A stretch of DNA of 64,000 nt from Mallotus nudiflorus (lineage: Eukaryota; Streptophyta; Magnoliopsida; Malpighiales; Euphorbiaceae), in the NCBI GenBank assembly GCA_947683625.1, contig CANTUR010000049.1, forward strand, positions 8,100,501-8,164,500, in the 5' to 3' direction. Below are positions 49,220 through 61,235 of the stretch, piece by piece (position 1 is the stretch's first letter; every line of letters begins with the position of its first letter). Both the position numbers and the translations under genes were made by a program. Under the pieces are notes generated by a model. It made no database searches. It had not been told where the DNA came from and was given only the letters and a program-made list of their open reading frames with translations.

Positions 49220-51337
49220 TGTAGATGGTGGGGTTTAGCAGACATCCAAGATCTTAGCAACCGTGACACTATTTGAGTTCAAAGCCCTAGAGAACACACT
49301 AACCATTAACACAAAGACATGGCATGGAGATGAGAAGTTGCCATCCAGGGTAATAACTGGGACAAATCAAAAGGTGGTACTCGATTCTCTAAAAGAAAGC
49401 TAGCACCACAATTAGGAGATTCTAGGAATGGAATGCTAACTTCTTTCATTCTTGTGTTTATTTATAATTACTTTATAAATTACTATCTTATTCTCTATTT
49501 ACACACAATTTTATTAAACCCTAATTAAACATCCATCTAACCTTAAAGCAAACTAGTCATAAAATTGCATGTAAAAAATGCATACGAAGCGCATCATCCC
49601 TAGGTCTAAACTATGTTAATTTTATTTTAAAGTTAGCTAATTCTACATTTTTATTTACAAGTGAAATGGACTAAAAGTGGACCTACATGTTAATAAATGA
49701 GCCTAAGTCTATTCATTTTAATTTAACTAAAGAAATGGGCCTATAGTTTACAAATTTTAAAGAAAGGAATTAATTAGTGGGCCTAATTATAACCTGATTT
49801 TAATTTAAAAAATGGGCCTAAGTCTATTTGTTTAAAAAGAAATGAAATAAATTAGTGGGCTAAATTTTAAATTAATTTTATTAATTAAAAGTGGGCCTAA
49901 ATCTAATTTACCTAAGTGGGCCTAAATTAATTAAAACCTAAAAACCATTTTTAAGCCTATTTATTAAGTGGTTTTGATCCTAACATGGGCTTCTAGCCCA
50001 AAGTACTAAAATATCCAAAGATAAACCCAAACAAAAATCATAACAAAGTCATATCAAATGTAGGATTTATATGAGATTTAAAAAAATCCTAAATCAATTT
50101 ACATGCAACCTTAAATTAATCTACTGTCATCATTAATTTTAATTGAATTTTACCTAATTAAACCTAAATAACTAATCAATTTTAGTGCAGAGAATATAAA
50201 ATTCCATTATTTCCCACTATTGGGGCTATTACCAACTACTGTGTAGAAATTAAAATCAAATTAATTACAACCAAAAACAAAAGAAAATTAAAAAAATGTA
50301 GAAATCATAAATCCTAAATCCTATGGGGTTTTTACAGATCTTAATCCATGGCATTCCATGGATTCTTCCAATGGTCACTACAAAAATCTCATATCTCCAA
50401 CCTCATCTCTAGAGTACCACAGGACATCAATCAAAACATAAAAAAACAAAAAATTTCATTAGTAATGAATCAAATAAAAATAAAACAAAGAGATCAAATC
50501 AAAATAAAATAGGAAAATAGAAGAATAGAAGATGATGTGCAAATGTTTTTTGAATGCCCCTCATATTAGGATTGTCTTTGTTTTGAGATTGACTATGTAG
50601 TTTTTTTCTTAATTCTTTAGACTTTAAAAGTAAAGAACTATTTTCTTCATAGTGGATAATTAAGGTTTTTTTTTTCTCTCTAGTTTTTTCGTAGCTTTTC
50701 TTCTCTAAGGTTTTCTGCGTAGCTATTTTTTTCATAAACCCCCCTCTCCTTTCTCTCTCTCTCAGCTTTTAAAGTCTCACCATGTAACCCCAACTCATAT
50801 GATCACGTAGGGAAGTTGTATGATAGTTAGGAGCGAGATTAGGAGTCTTTGCAATTTATTTTTTAAATTTTCAAAATCAAGACAATGAGATAATGAGCGA
50901 TAAGGTTTTGAAAAAAAATCAAACATGTGGCATCCTGGACCAATTAAAAAATTGAAAAATGACAAAATCAGGATAAAAAATCGCATAAAAATCATTTTTC
51001 ACCCCGTAATGCCGATTGGCATTGCCTAATGCCAACGGGCATAAAGTAATGTCGATATGCATTACATAATGTTGATCTGCATTACATAATGTTGGTCGGC
51101 ATTAAATGTCGTCTGACCCTTTTTTAAATTAAATAACAAAAAAGGTCCCTAAAAGTTTCTTATTTTTGCAATCAAATCCCTTAAAAAACCAATTTTGCAA
51201 TTAAATCCATAAAATGTTGTAATTTAGTCCTTTAAATCACAAAACTAGACACCAGAGATCAATGCTCAATTAGATTTTCATCATAGGGGCTTTCATCACA
51301 CACGTGCACAATTGCATCCCAAAATTAGGTGATTACA
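49220..51337 (-). repeat. Tat 3' LTR
   Basis: On the minus strand it begins TGTAATCACC and ends CACCATCTACA. It shares its ends and most of its length with the solo LTR at 56482-58606. Five tandem 20 bp units lie at 51007-51106, about 230 bp from its minus-strand start, in the likely U3 region. It is preceded on the minus strand by a polypurine tract. Confidence 0.85.
51007..51106. repeat. five tandem 20 bp units in Tat 3' LTR
   Basis: Each unit starts TAATG and contains a near-palindrome of the form AATGCCGATCGGCATT. Units are exactly 20 bp each with scattered substitutions. Related arrays occur at 53073-53152 and, in altered form, at 58285-58375. Confidence 0.9.
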
Positions 51338-51350
51338 GCTACCCCCCTTT
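51338..51350 (-). other. Tat polypurine tract
   Basis: The minus strand reads AAAGGGGGGTAGC directly before the LTR start TGTAATCACC. It identifies 49220-51337 as the 3' LTR of a minus-strand element. Confidence 0.75.
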
Positions 51351-51489
51351 ATTATTGTTTGCTTGATAAATTGTGGTAAAGCAATAGTAGCACACAATTT
51401 CAAAAGAAAGAATTAGGGTACTTCATTGTATCCCAATTAACATGCTAATGCTTAAATTGCTAAGCAATTTTAAGCAAGATGCTATGTTT

Positions 51490-52175
51490 AATATGTTTCA
51501 CTAAATTTCCTACGGAACGTCTAGTGAAACTTATGCATTTCGCTATATTCATCTTGGGACATCTAGCAACTTGTGATTTGAAAATATATTATAGTTCTTG
51601 TGGAATGTCTAGCAATAATACCATAACTACTATGCAGTGTATAGTGGACTGCACTATATTCCCTTTGGGACATCTAGTGACAATGGATTTCATTATATTC
51701 TTTGTGGGACATTTTAACGAAATGAATGCAATGATTCTCATTATATTCCTTATGACACGTCTAGTGAGCCTTGATTTGAAAGAAGTGTTATATTTCCCAT
51801 GGAACATCTAGCAATTCAGTGATTTAAAATTTCACTATATTCCCTATAAGATGTTTAACGATTTGTTATTTAAAAAATGTGTTATAATTCTTATGGAACG
51901 TCTAGCAATGATACTATAACTACCATGTAGTGTCTAGCAAACTGTGTTATATTCCCTTTTGGGACATCTAGTGATAATGAATTTCACTATATTCCTTGTG
52001 GGATGTTCAACAAAATGAATGTGATGACCCTCATTATATCCCTATAGGACGTTTAGTGAGCTTTGAAAATGGTGTTGTAGTTCCTGTGAAGCATCTAGCA
52101 ATTTAAGATCCGCTATATTCCCTGTGGGATATTTAGCAACATCACCACAACTACTGTGTAGTGTCTAGTGGTAAA
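51490..52175. repeat. degenerate tandem array of about 40 bp units (3' UTR of Tat element)
   Basis: About 17 units follow the pattern CACTATATTCC then TGTGGGACATCTAG then TGA/CAA, for example at 51652, 51688, 51737, 51785, 51829, 51943, 51981 and 52110. A variant unit, ATAACTACTATGCAGTGT-like, recurs at about 51631, 51915 and 52146, which gives a higher-order period of about 230-285 bp. The array lies between the antisense gene and the 3' LTR. Tandem repeats in this place are known for Tat-lineage elements. Confidence 0.85.
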
Positions 52176-52690
52176 AATTCTGAAAAATGTCATGTTATAA
52201 CTGCTATTGAAGCATATAACATGTGGAATTTATAATTAATGTCATGACTATTGTGCAGCATGTAACATGAAAATTTTGAAAATTTATGTTTCAGCTACTG
52301 TGTAAACAAATTTTAACATTTGATTGAAATGATGCATGTAGAAATACAAAGTTAAATTCTATAATATTCTATATTCTGTACTTGATAGATAATTCAGAAT
52401 AAATACAGACACGATTAACTAATTGATGACGTGAGTTGAATGAATTACTTAGGAATTAAATCCTAATTAAAATGTAGTTATGGATGAAATTGCAAAGAAA
52501 AACTTGATTTTGAATGCACACATAGTCAAGGGACCAAAATGGATATTTTTCATTTATAAGAAGCTTCCCTCCTTATTTTCGATGCTATTCTTTCATTTCC
52601 CTCTCCCTTTCTTTCTTTCTTTTTTTTCTTTGATTTTCTTCTTTTGATTTCTTGCTCATCTAAAGTCTAATTCACAATCTGTCAGATCCT

Positions 52691-55415
52691 ATGGCTAACC
52701 CACAACACATGTTATATAAAGGAGTAAAGATTTCAGCTGATCTGGCCATTGTGCCTCTTCATTTTCCCTAGAACAACCTTAGACTCAAAGAAGTTTCTAT
52801 TTTGCTTCCTTTGACTCACCTTTAACTTCATAGGTGCACAGATGTAGGCAATAAGGTAACACTTCCTCACTTCTATTTATTCCTGCAAAAATTTATTCAT
52901 ACAGTTAGGAATCAGAATTAATTCTAGAATGTAAATTACTATATATATTGTTGAAATTGGATTAAAAATCACTCAAAAATGCATGAAAAATTGAAATTTA
53001 ACCCGGGAATATAGGATTTCAATTGAATGGTTAACTGAAAGTCTGAAAATCGAAGTCATGGTCAGCATTTTTGCAATGGTGATTGGCATTGTATAATGAT
53101 GATCGACATTACACAATGCCAATCGGCATTGTAGAATGCCGATCGACATTCTATTTTGCCAATCTTTAATTTTTTTTCTTTGTTATGCTTATTTGTTCTT
53201 GAAATACTCCCAGTAGTCAATGAAGTTCATGGGCTATTTTTTCATAGCTCGTCAATTATTCCATGAGCTACCAGGTCATGTTGCACAGCTAGTTTGGGCC
53301 TCCGAGTTCAGATGATTTGTCATTGGGCTTCTGACTGCTCAATGGAGGTCTAATTGCCATTCTTTATTTGCACTGATTGAGCAATGGATGGATACCACCC
53401 ATATGTTCCATACTCGTGTAGGCAAGTTGACTATTTTGCCTATAAGTTTTCTATGATCACTAAGATCGCCTTCAGAGGGACTCCCATTTCCTTTGACACT
53501 AGTTTCTATAATGTTCCTGAGCATGCACAGAGTCAATATATGTGAGACTTGATTGGATTTGTCCTATCATGGAAGAATCAAAAGAACATTGTTCTTTCAT
53601 AATTGGTTGAGGGATTCAGACATCTTCCAATCACCATACCTCATTAGTGTCAGGTGTTTCCTCCTGATCTTGCTTGGCACGACCCTTTTCTATGAGACTG
53701 GTCATGAGGTCAGCATTACCCTTCTTGGCCCTCTTTGATACTTAGACCAAGTTATCACCCTCAACTGGGGATCTACGATGTTAGCTTATTTGTATTACAG
53801 ATTGGACACTGTCTATAGAGGCACTGTCACTATATGCAACTTCTAGCATGTCCTGTAAGTGAGTCTGTCCCTTTTTCATTTTTCTTCTTCTCTTTTCCTT
53901 TTCTTTCTTTTTGTTGATTTATTCTCTCTTTCAAATATGGAGCATAGAGATTATGCTAATTCATGGCTTTGAGGCTATCAGCTCTGATAGGAGTCTCCCC
54001 CTGATGTAGAGATTAGGCTCTTCCCGTCTAGCAAATGTCATGAATATTCTACAAACCTATTGCGATCAGCTAAACACCATCAAGTGGGACCTAGTAAGAA
54101 AATAAAATCATTAGTACTTTATTACTGAATACAAGTTAAACTTAATTAATCTTGATTTTGCAGATCTATTCTGATTGATTGGATGGAGCTGATGATGTCT
54201 AGTGATATGATTTTATGGATGCCATAGTACGACTTGAGGAGATGGGGGTTCTGCTCCCTAGTTATGGCTGTCAGATGTGGTATTTGGGAGAGCAGATATA
54301 TCGGTGGTGCTTTGGATATTCCTGACACTTATTCTTATACTTATTCTTATTAATGTCCCTAGCTCAATGCTTTATAGTTCCCAGCTAATAGGCTATGAGT
54401 TGAGGGAGGTGTAACAGGGTTATGATGCCACTATTTTTCTTGAGCAATCTCACCATTATCAGTAGTTCATCCATGAGAACCTCTTGGAGCAGGTTCCTAT
54501 TGATAAGGCTAAGGTAACTTTTAATCATTTCTTTTCTAAAGTTTTTGAAATCACTTATTTTCTTTTCTCATAATTTACTTTTCACATATTGAGGAGGTTC
54601 ACTCCCTTGCTGATGAAGTGATGGAGGAGGTGACTAGGATTAGTAAGGGGTTTGAGACTGCGTAGGAGAGTAAGGCTTCCCTTGAGACTAAGATTGCACC
54701 AAAGATCCCCGGGCCTAATCCTGGCTGTGCACAGTACACTCAACATGTTAGGACCAGCTGTGAGGGAGCACTTGCTGGTGCTATTTTTGGTGATGTTCTT
54801 CTTCCTAATAGATCCATACTCTATTAGGGTCTTATTGTTTAGGCTCCGGTTGAGTAGCATATACATTTTGGTCATGTTCAGCTCCCTAGCTTTTCTCTAG
54901 TAGATACTTCTCATATGAGTTTGTCTGACTTATTTTTTGTATTACCTGTACACTTGGTATTGATGTTAGTACAACTTTACAAAATAGGTCCCCTGGACAT
55001 AGGCAGAGTATTTGCATGGACTCACCTCGTCTTATAGGTTATTTACTATATAGGTTACAGATAGTTAGTAGGTAAACATATACACTTATTATGCAAATGT
55101 ATGCATGGAATGCATATGATATGTTGTTTCCTATATGTGCATAGTTATTCTAGGGATTTGGAGAGGGAGATTGAGATGCTTCGCCAATGGCTTACTGACT
55201 TAGGCCTTGATCCCTATAGTGCTGGTACTTCATCTACTAGACTTCTGGATACCTATCATTGTGATGACCCTAGTAGAGGATGGAGCCTATGGCCTGACTC
55301 TGAAGCTTGGGATGACTTATTCCAAGCTATTTTATGTTTTGTAATTAAGACAAGTGATCTTTTGTACTACTTTATTTCAAACTTCCCTTTTCTGAAATTA
55401 GACTTGGATGAATAG
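52691..55415 (+). pseudogene. antisense multi-exon plant-mobile-domain-like gene inside Tat element
   Basis: The gene is on the plus strand, opposite to the retroelement. Proposed exons: 52691-52855 (ATG, donor GTAAC), about 53200-53854 (donor GTAAGT), about 53934-54093 (donor GTAAGA), 54174-54513 (acceptor TTTTGCAG, donor GTAACT), about 54592-54905 and 55145-55415 (stop). The second exon has FRGTPISFDTS and TLNWGSTMLAYLYYRLDTVYRGT, the latter like the conserved core of plant mobile domain proteins of the MAIN/MAIL type; the third has IWSIE. The fourth has YLGEQIYRWCFG, and the last a coiled RDLEREIEMLRQWLTDLGLD. Several stops and frame changes make it a pseudogene. Antisense ORFs with this kind of domain are reported for Tat elements. 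Exon ends are my estimates. Confidence 0.6.
53073..53152. repeat. four tandem 20 bp units in intron 1 of the antisense gene
   Basis: Units contain AATGCCGATCGACATT-like near-palindromes and match those of the 3' LTR array at 51007-51106 in length and sequence. A partial fifth unit follows. Confidence 0.9.
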
Positions 55416-55894
55416 ATGATCCTAAGTGAATTTTATTTTTTTTTATTTTTTTGTGCCTTAACTTTTGTTTAAGCTGCCCCTTTGGGTTTTCAACTTATTA
55501 GGCATGCCCTCACTTTTGCCTAAGTTACCCTTTTGGGTTTTCAATTTAGCGGGCTTCTTATTTTTACTTTTCAAATATGAGTCTTGACATAATCTACAAA
55601 GCTGCCTAGATTTTTTAAATACAAGAGGATTCAAGCTTTACATAACGATTCTCAAAGGAAGAAGAAATAGAGGCACGACTAAAGCAAAATGGTCTCAAAG
55701 TGCTTATTTTAAGCTTTTATGTTTTTTTTTCCTTTCTGGTACTTATGCATTATGAATAAGATAAAACATGCAATGTCATAACAAAATTTCAATTTCAATA
55801 AGATTCATTAATTAGGGCAAAAATGAATACATTTGCTACATCATATGACATAACTTATGTTATCAGCTAGTCCTTTCATATTTTCTAACTAAAT
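55416..55894. other. spacer between antisense gene and integrase
   Basis: No coding region was seen. Two copies of a CCTTTTGGGTTTTCAA-containing segment lie at about 55465-55495 and 55520-55545. The lost C-terminal part of the integrase should have been here. Confidence 0.5.
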
Positions 55895-56476
55895 AGTGAA
55901 GACTTATGATGCTCAATCCCACACTTATGCAATAAGTCTATCGTTTCTGCCTAAAACTAAACCCCATTGTCTATCACTACATGATGTGGAACCCCATATC
56001 TACAAATAAGATTTTTCTCAATGAATCGGGCCATCTGCTTCCCCCTTAGATCATTAAAAGACTTAGCCTCTACCTATCTAGAGAAGTAATTAATTGCCAC
56101 AAATATATACTTATGCCCATTTGATGTTATTGGCCTTATTTCTCCTATGATATCAATCCCCCACACCGCAAAAGGCCAAGGAGATGATAAACTATTTAGC
56201 ACCATTGGAGGAGGGTGGTTGAGGTTCTCATAGATCTAACATTTATGGCATTGTCTCATGGTTCTAATACAATCCTTTTCCAAGCTCTTCCAATAGTACC
56301 CCTGTTTGATTATCTTTTTGGCTAGGATTATCCCATTCATGTGAGAACCGCAAGCTCCTATATAAACCTCTTTCATTACCTCTTCCACTTCATCTTTCTT
56401 AAGAAATCTGAGTTGCATTCCATTCAGCATTCTCTTGTACAACACCCCATTGTGACTTACAAAAGTACATGCAGGG
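55895..56476 (-). pseudogene. Tat integrase remnant, C-terminally truncated
   Basis: The open segment 56445-56236 holds the HHCC zinc-binding region (EVYIGACGSHMNG, KIIKQGYYWKSLEKDC, QCHKC). The core follows with WGIDIIGEI near 56140-56165, an AINYFSRXVEAKSF segment near 56060-56105 and VVIDNG near 55965-55985, giving the first two catalytic aspartates. The sequence ends after IEHHKSS near 55910, before the region holding the catalytic glutamate. It is separated from RNase H by the solo LTR. Confidence 0.85.
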
Positions 56477-56481
56477 CATAT

Positions 56482-58606
56482 TGTAAACAGTGGGGTTTAG
56501 TGCACGTCCAAGATTTTAGCAACCGCGACACTATTTGAGCTCAGGGCTTTAGAGAACACACTAACCATTGTCACAAAGACATGGCGTGGAGATGAGGAGT
56601 CTCCACCTAGGGTAATAATTGGGACAAATTGAAAAGGTGGTACTCGATTCCCTAAAAGAAAGCTAGCACCACAACCAAGAGATTCTGGATACGGAATACC
56701 AACTTCTTTCAGTGTCGTGTTCATTTATAATTACTTTATGAATTACCATATCCTCTATTTACATGCAATTTCATATAAACATTAATTCTAGCAATTAACT
56801 CCAAGGCAAACTAGTCATGAAAATATAACTAAATAATGCATTCAATAGAAAATATGATTCCTAAGTTAGTCTAATATACATGGATTTTAATTAAATGAGC
56901 TAAATTTACATGTTTTAATCTACAAATGAACTAAGACTAATTCCTTTTAATTTTAATAAAATGAACCTAAGTCTATTTATTTTAATTCTAAAAATGGGTC
57001 TAAATCTACAAATTTTGAAGTATTATTAAGTGGGCCTACTTCTACATGTTTTAATTCTAAGATGATATTAAATATATAAATTATGAAAAAAACTTAAATT
57101 AAATGGGCTAAATCTAATTAATTAAATTAAATTAAGTAGGCCTATGTCTAATTAACTAGATGCGCCTGAGTTATCTTTAACCTAAAAATCTAATTAATTA
57201 TGGCCATAAAATGCATTTTAATTAATTAAACCTAAAAAACCTAAATTTATTTAAGAGGATTAGAATCTAATATGGGCTAAATGCCCAAAAACACATAAAA
57301 TAAATAAATAAGCCCAGAAACAAATAAAATATATCAAAATAATTAAATAAAATATCAAACAACTAATTAAATTAATTTCTTCTAAAACCCTAATTTTAAT
57401 TAACATGCAATCCTAAATTAATCTACTTCCACCATTGAATTTATTAAATAATGCAATAAAAATCCTAATTTTACTAACCAATTAACTAACAAAAACATGT
57501 AATCACATATATAATTCCACTATTCCCACTATTGAGGCTATTACAATAATATATAGAAAATAATAATAAAAATAATTAATACACCTTAAAAACATAAACA
57601 AAATAAAGAAATTAAAATAAAAATAAAAAGACCTAAAAACTAAATTTACAAGGTCTTATCCATGGGATCCTATAGACTTCTCATGAATTTAGTCCTCCAT
57701 AATCACCATAAAAAAATTATGATTAGTGAATAAATTATAACAATAATAAAACAAAAATTAAAAATCAATAAAATAAATAAATAAACCAAATAAAATAAGA
57801 TGAGGAGGAGATGATGCTTATGGATGATTTTAATGGAACGCTCCTCAGATTTTGTAGAATCACCGTTCTTGATAGGTCTTCGAATATTGTTCTTCAAAAA
57901 ATTCTCCAAAGATCTTTCTTTAAGCAAAAATTTTTTTTTCGTAGAGAATAAGATTTTTTATCGTTTTTTCCCTTCCTTTTTCTTTTTCTTTTCCCATGCC
58001 TTTCTCTTCTCTTTTCTTTTTTCCTTTGCCTTTTTCTATTTTTTTCTACCCTTTTCTTCATTTTTTTATTTTTTTTCTCCCTTCTGTTTTTTGCCTCCCT
58101 TATTTTCATAGCTAAAACACTCCTTATATAAGGATACATCTTCAAACCCTAGTTATAAGTTGATTCCTAAAAGACTTTTATTTTCTTAAAAACATTATCA
58201 AAATAATTTTAGGAGAATTTCAAACCGATTAAGACTCAATTTTTCCTAAAAATTTTGAGAACCTGGGGCAAAAAAGGTTTAATTTTGATCGAAATTGTGT
58301 AATTCTGATCAGTATTAGTGTAATTCCTTTGATCAAAATTATACAATTTTGATCAAAATTAATGTAATTCTGATCATTTTTTAACTTTTAATTATTAAAA
58401 GGTCCTTGAAAGAATTTAAGTTTTGTAATTAGGTCCTTAAAAAGCATTGTAATTTAGTCCATAAAAACATTAAATCCTTTCTTTGAAAAATGCAATTAGA
58501 CCCTTGAAGTTTCAAAGTTCAAATATTGAAGACCTATTCATGAAATTTTCATCATTGGGGTCTTCTGTCACATTTATAACTCATATCCCGAAATTGGGTG
58601 TCTACA
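56482..58606 (-). repeat. solo LTR of the same Tat family, nested in pol
   Basis: The plus strand starts TGTAAACAGTGGGG and ends GGGTGTCTACA. It is flanked by a 5 bp target duplication CATAT (56477-56481 and 58607-58611). It is alignable by eye with the 3' LTR at 49220-51337, including GACACTATTTGAGCTC near 56530 and AAAGGTGGTACTCGATTC near 56633. No internal sequence accompanies it, so the inserted copy recombined to a solo LTR. Removing it joins RNase H to integrase. Confidence 0.9.
58285..58375. repeat. short palindromic tandem units in nested Tat LTR
   Basis: Four units of about 21-24 bp contain GTAATTCTGATCAG and TTTTGATCAAAA-like cores. They occupy the same place in the LTR as the 20 bp array of the 3' LTR but with a different flank sequence around the shared GATC. 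Confidence 0.75.
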
Positions 58607-58749
58607 CATATCTTTCTTTTGAAGTGGCCTCATCTAGATATTTTTCATCCTTAATTAACCTCTAAACATCATAAAACCATGGCTTCTCTTGAGGCCCTAT
58701 ATGAATTCCCATAATTTGCTCACCTTTATAACACAGAGCCTTTGATTTC

Positions 58750-59150
58750 AAGATTATTAATGGCCTCATAGTCAACCTAGTTACACTATCCCATATTAAA
58801 AAGAGTGTTGTTAGTGCATCTGCAATCTAATTGTCATCTCTTGATAGATGGATAAAGAGACACTTAGTGAAATTCTTTGTTAAAGCTTTCAACTAGCAGA
58901 CATAGGGTTTCAACTTTTCCTCTTTCATTTCCCATTCCTCATTAGCCTAGCTAATAACTAATATAGAATCCTCGTATACTAACTTCTACTCCATGATTGC
59001 ACGCTTCATACTCAGCCATATTATTGGTTACTTTGAAATCCAGCTTCTTAGCCATTGGTATGGTTTCTCCCTCTGGCATGATAAGGATCGCTCATAAACT
59101 GGCTCCTTTGTTGTTTACTGCACCATCAAAATAAAGCTTCTATTCTCGAT
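58750..59150 (-). pseudogene. second (archaeal-type) RNase H domain of Tat element
   Basis: The minus-strand translation includes KLYFDGAVNNKGAS near 59095-59140, a MPEGETIPMAKKLDFKVTNNMAEYEAC run near 59000-59080, and a later SRDDNXIADAL segment near 58830-58860. This is the extra RNase H copy found after the normal one in Tat-lineage elements. Stops are present. Its end is cut by the nested solo LTR at 58606. Confidence 0.75.
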
Positions 59151-59199
59151 GATCTACAACTGTTTGATTCTCATCTAGGAATTTTAGGCTCCACTGTTT

Positions 59200-60345
59200 A
59201 TCATCCTCTACTACATTTTGAGTTAGGAATTCCACTACTGCCCTTCCCTTAATAACCTTCCTGTTAACATACTCTATATTAAATTCAATCATGAGAACAA
59301 GACATTAAGACTTCCTTCTGATTAGAGCAGGTGCCAACAGTAAGTATCTTAAGGGGTCTATTTTTGAAATGGCTTGAACCCTACAAGACTGAAAATAATG
59401 CCTCAATTTTCTTATTGCCCATATCATTATCAAACATGTCTTCTCCACCAAATCATACTTTTCTTCATATGGTAGGAACTTCTTACTCAGCTAATACACT
59501 GCATGCTTTATCCCATCTAGCCCTTGTTGTGCTAAAATTGCCCCCATTGTCTTTTCTTCTAGAGCCAAATATAGGAATAAGGGTTTTCCTAGCTTTGGTG
59601 GTTTAAGTATATGTGGATTAATGAGATTCTTCTTTATCTTATTAAAGGCCCTTTGATTATCATCATTCCACTGTATAGGTTGATATTTTTGCAGAAGCTT
59701 GAAAATTGGATCACAAATATTAGTAAGCCTTGCAATGAAACTACTAATATACTGTAACTTGCCTATGAACACCATCTCACATCTTTCTCTGTCCTTGGTG
59801 CTGGCATTTATTAAATGGCTTTCACTTTATTTAAATCCACTTTGATTCTTCTACTACTAACTATATGCCCCAACAACTTCTTTGAAGTAACTCCAAAAAT
59901 GCATTTCTTCAGGTTGAGTCTTAAATTATACCTCTCAATGCATGCCAAAATTTTTTCCAGTGCTTCAAAATGCCTCTCTCTTATTTCTAACTTAACCATC
60001 ATATCATCTATATGTACCTCCACTTCCTTATGCATCATGTTGTGGAAGAGAGTAGTGGCTGCCCTTTGATATGTTGCACTTGCATCCCGGAAGGCATAAC
60101 CTTATAGCAATATATCCCCTATTTTATGATGAAAGCTATCTTAATCTTATCCATAACTACCATCATTATTTGCTTATACCTAGAGAACCCATCCATGAAG
60201 GAGTACATCACACTTGATGCCACACTATCCACTATCACATTAATATGAGGTAAAGGTAAGTCATCTTTTGAACATGCTTTATTTAAATCCCTGAAATCAA
60301 CACACATTTGCACCTTACCATCTTTTTTGGGTAACAAGACTATGT
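59200..60345 (-). pseudogene. Tat reverse transcriptase and RNase H remnant
   Basis: RT starts MLPKKDGKVQMCVDFRDLNKA near 60275-60337. A catalytic region HIDDMMVK near 59990-60015 has His in place of the usual Tyr/Val-Tyr before DD. Downstream are an IVSSRRIKVDLNKVKAI connection (59811-59865) and QPIQWNDDNQRAFNKIK (59625-59680). The RNase H domain follows with LFLYLALEEKTMGAILAQQ (59525-59585) and KLRHYFQSC-like text near 59400. A frameshift and several stops break it. Confidence 0.85.
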
Positions 60346-61235
60346 TTTCTAGCCATTGGGGATAATCTACTACCTCTACAAAGTTGGCTTGAATTTTTTT
60401 AGCAATTTCTTTTCTTATCTTTTTCAGTCTATTCTAGTCTTAACCTGCATAATTTGTATTTAACTGGTTTTATTTTTGGATGAGTTAGAATGTGATGCTC
60501 TATAATGTCTCTATCTAAACCTAGCATGTCTTCATAGGTCCAAGCAAATACTACCTTTTTATTTGTTAATATTCTCTAAAAATTTTCCCTCTCTTTAAGA
60601 GTTACATAATGTGATATAAGAATGTTCTTTGGATTATGATTCATGCCCATGTTAAATGAATCAAATTGAATTGAATTAATGTTAAACATGTATGAACGAT
60701 CAAAATTATAATGCACAGAAGTATTAGGATGCACATTTCATAAGTAAGCAAAACCAGCATTCATATCATTGACCATGGAAAAAACATAGTTTTTATCCTC
60801 ATAGAGACCAGATGTTATTACATCAGTTTATTTATAAAAAAAACAATAGTAAAGTTATCATTAATAAGAGTAGCTAAATCCTAAGGTGGCTCCTTTTTAG
60901 GTGGCAGACACAAAAGCTCTTCTATAGCAGCATCTCCATCATTTTTGTAATCCTTGGGTCCATCTCAGTCTCGTCAAATATCCCAACAATTTAGAAACTG
61001 GGAGGAACACACACTTGTTTGTATTTTTCTAATATGGTGGCCACAATGGCATTGGTTCCTGCTTCAATTGTCACTACATCTCTTTTATAATGGAATTTTA
61101 TCTTCTGGTGCATAGTCAAGGGCACCCCTCCTAAAGCATGGAACCATGGCCTGCCTAACAATAAGGCATAAGTAACTGGATATCCAGCATGATGAACTCA
61201 ATGGTTGATTCCACAGGTCCTGTTTTAACTAGAGC

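Noticed and set aside
51479..51811. Frames of 72-110 codons
   Set aside because: They are translations of the 40 bp tandem array, whose unit lacks stops in one frame.
57824..58145. Phe/Lys-rich frames on both strands
   Set aside because: They come from pyrimidine-rich LTR sequence and are low-complexity artefacts.
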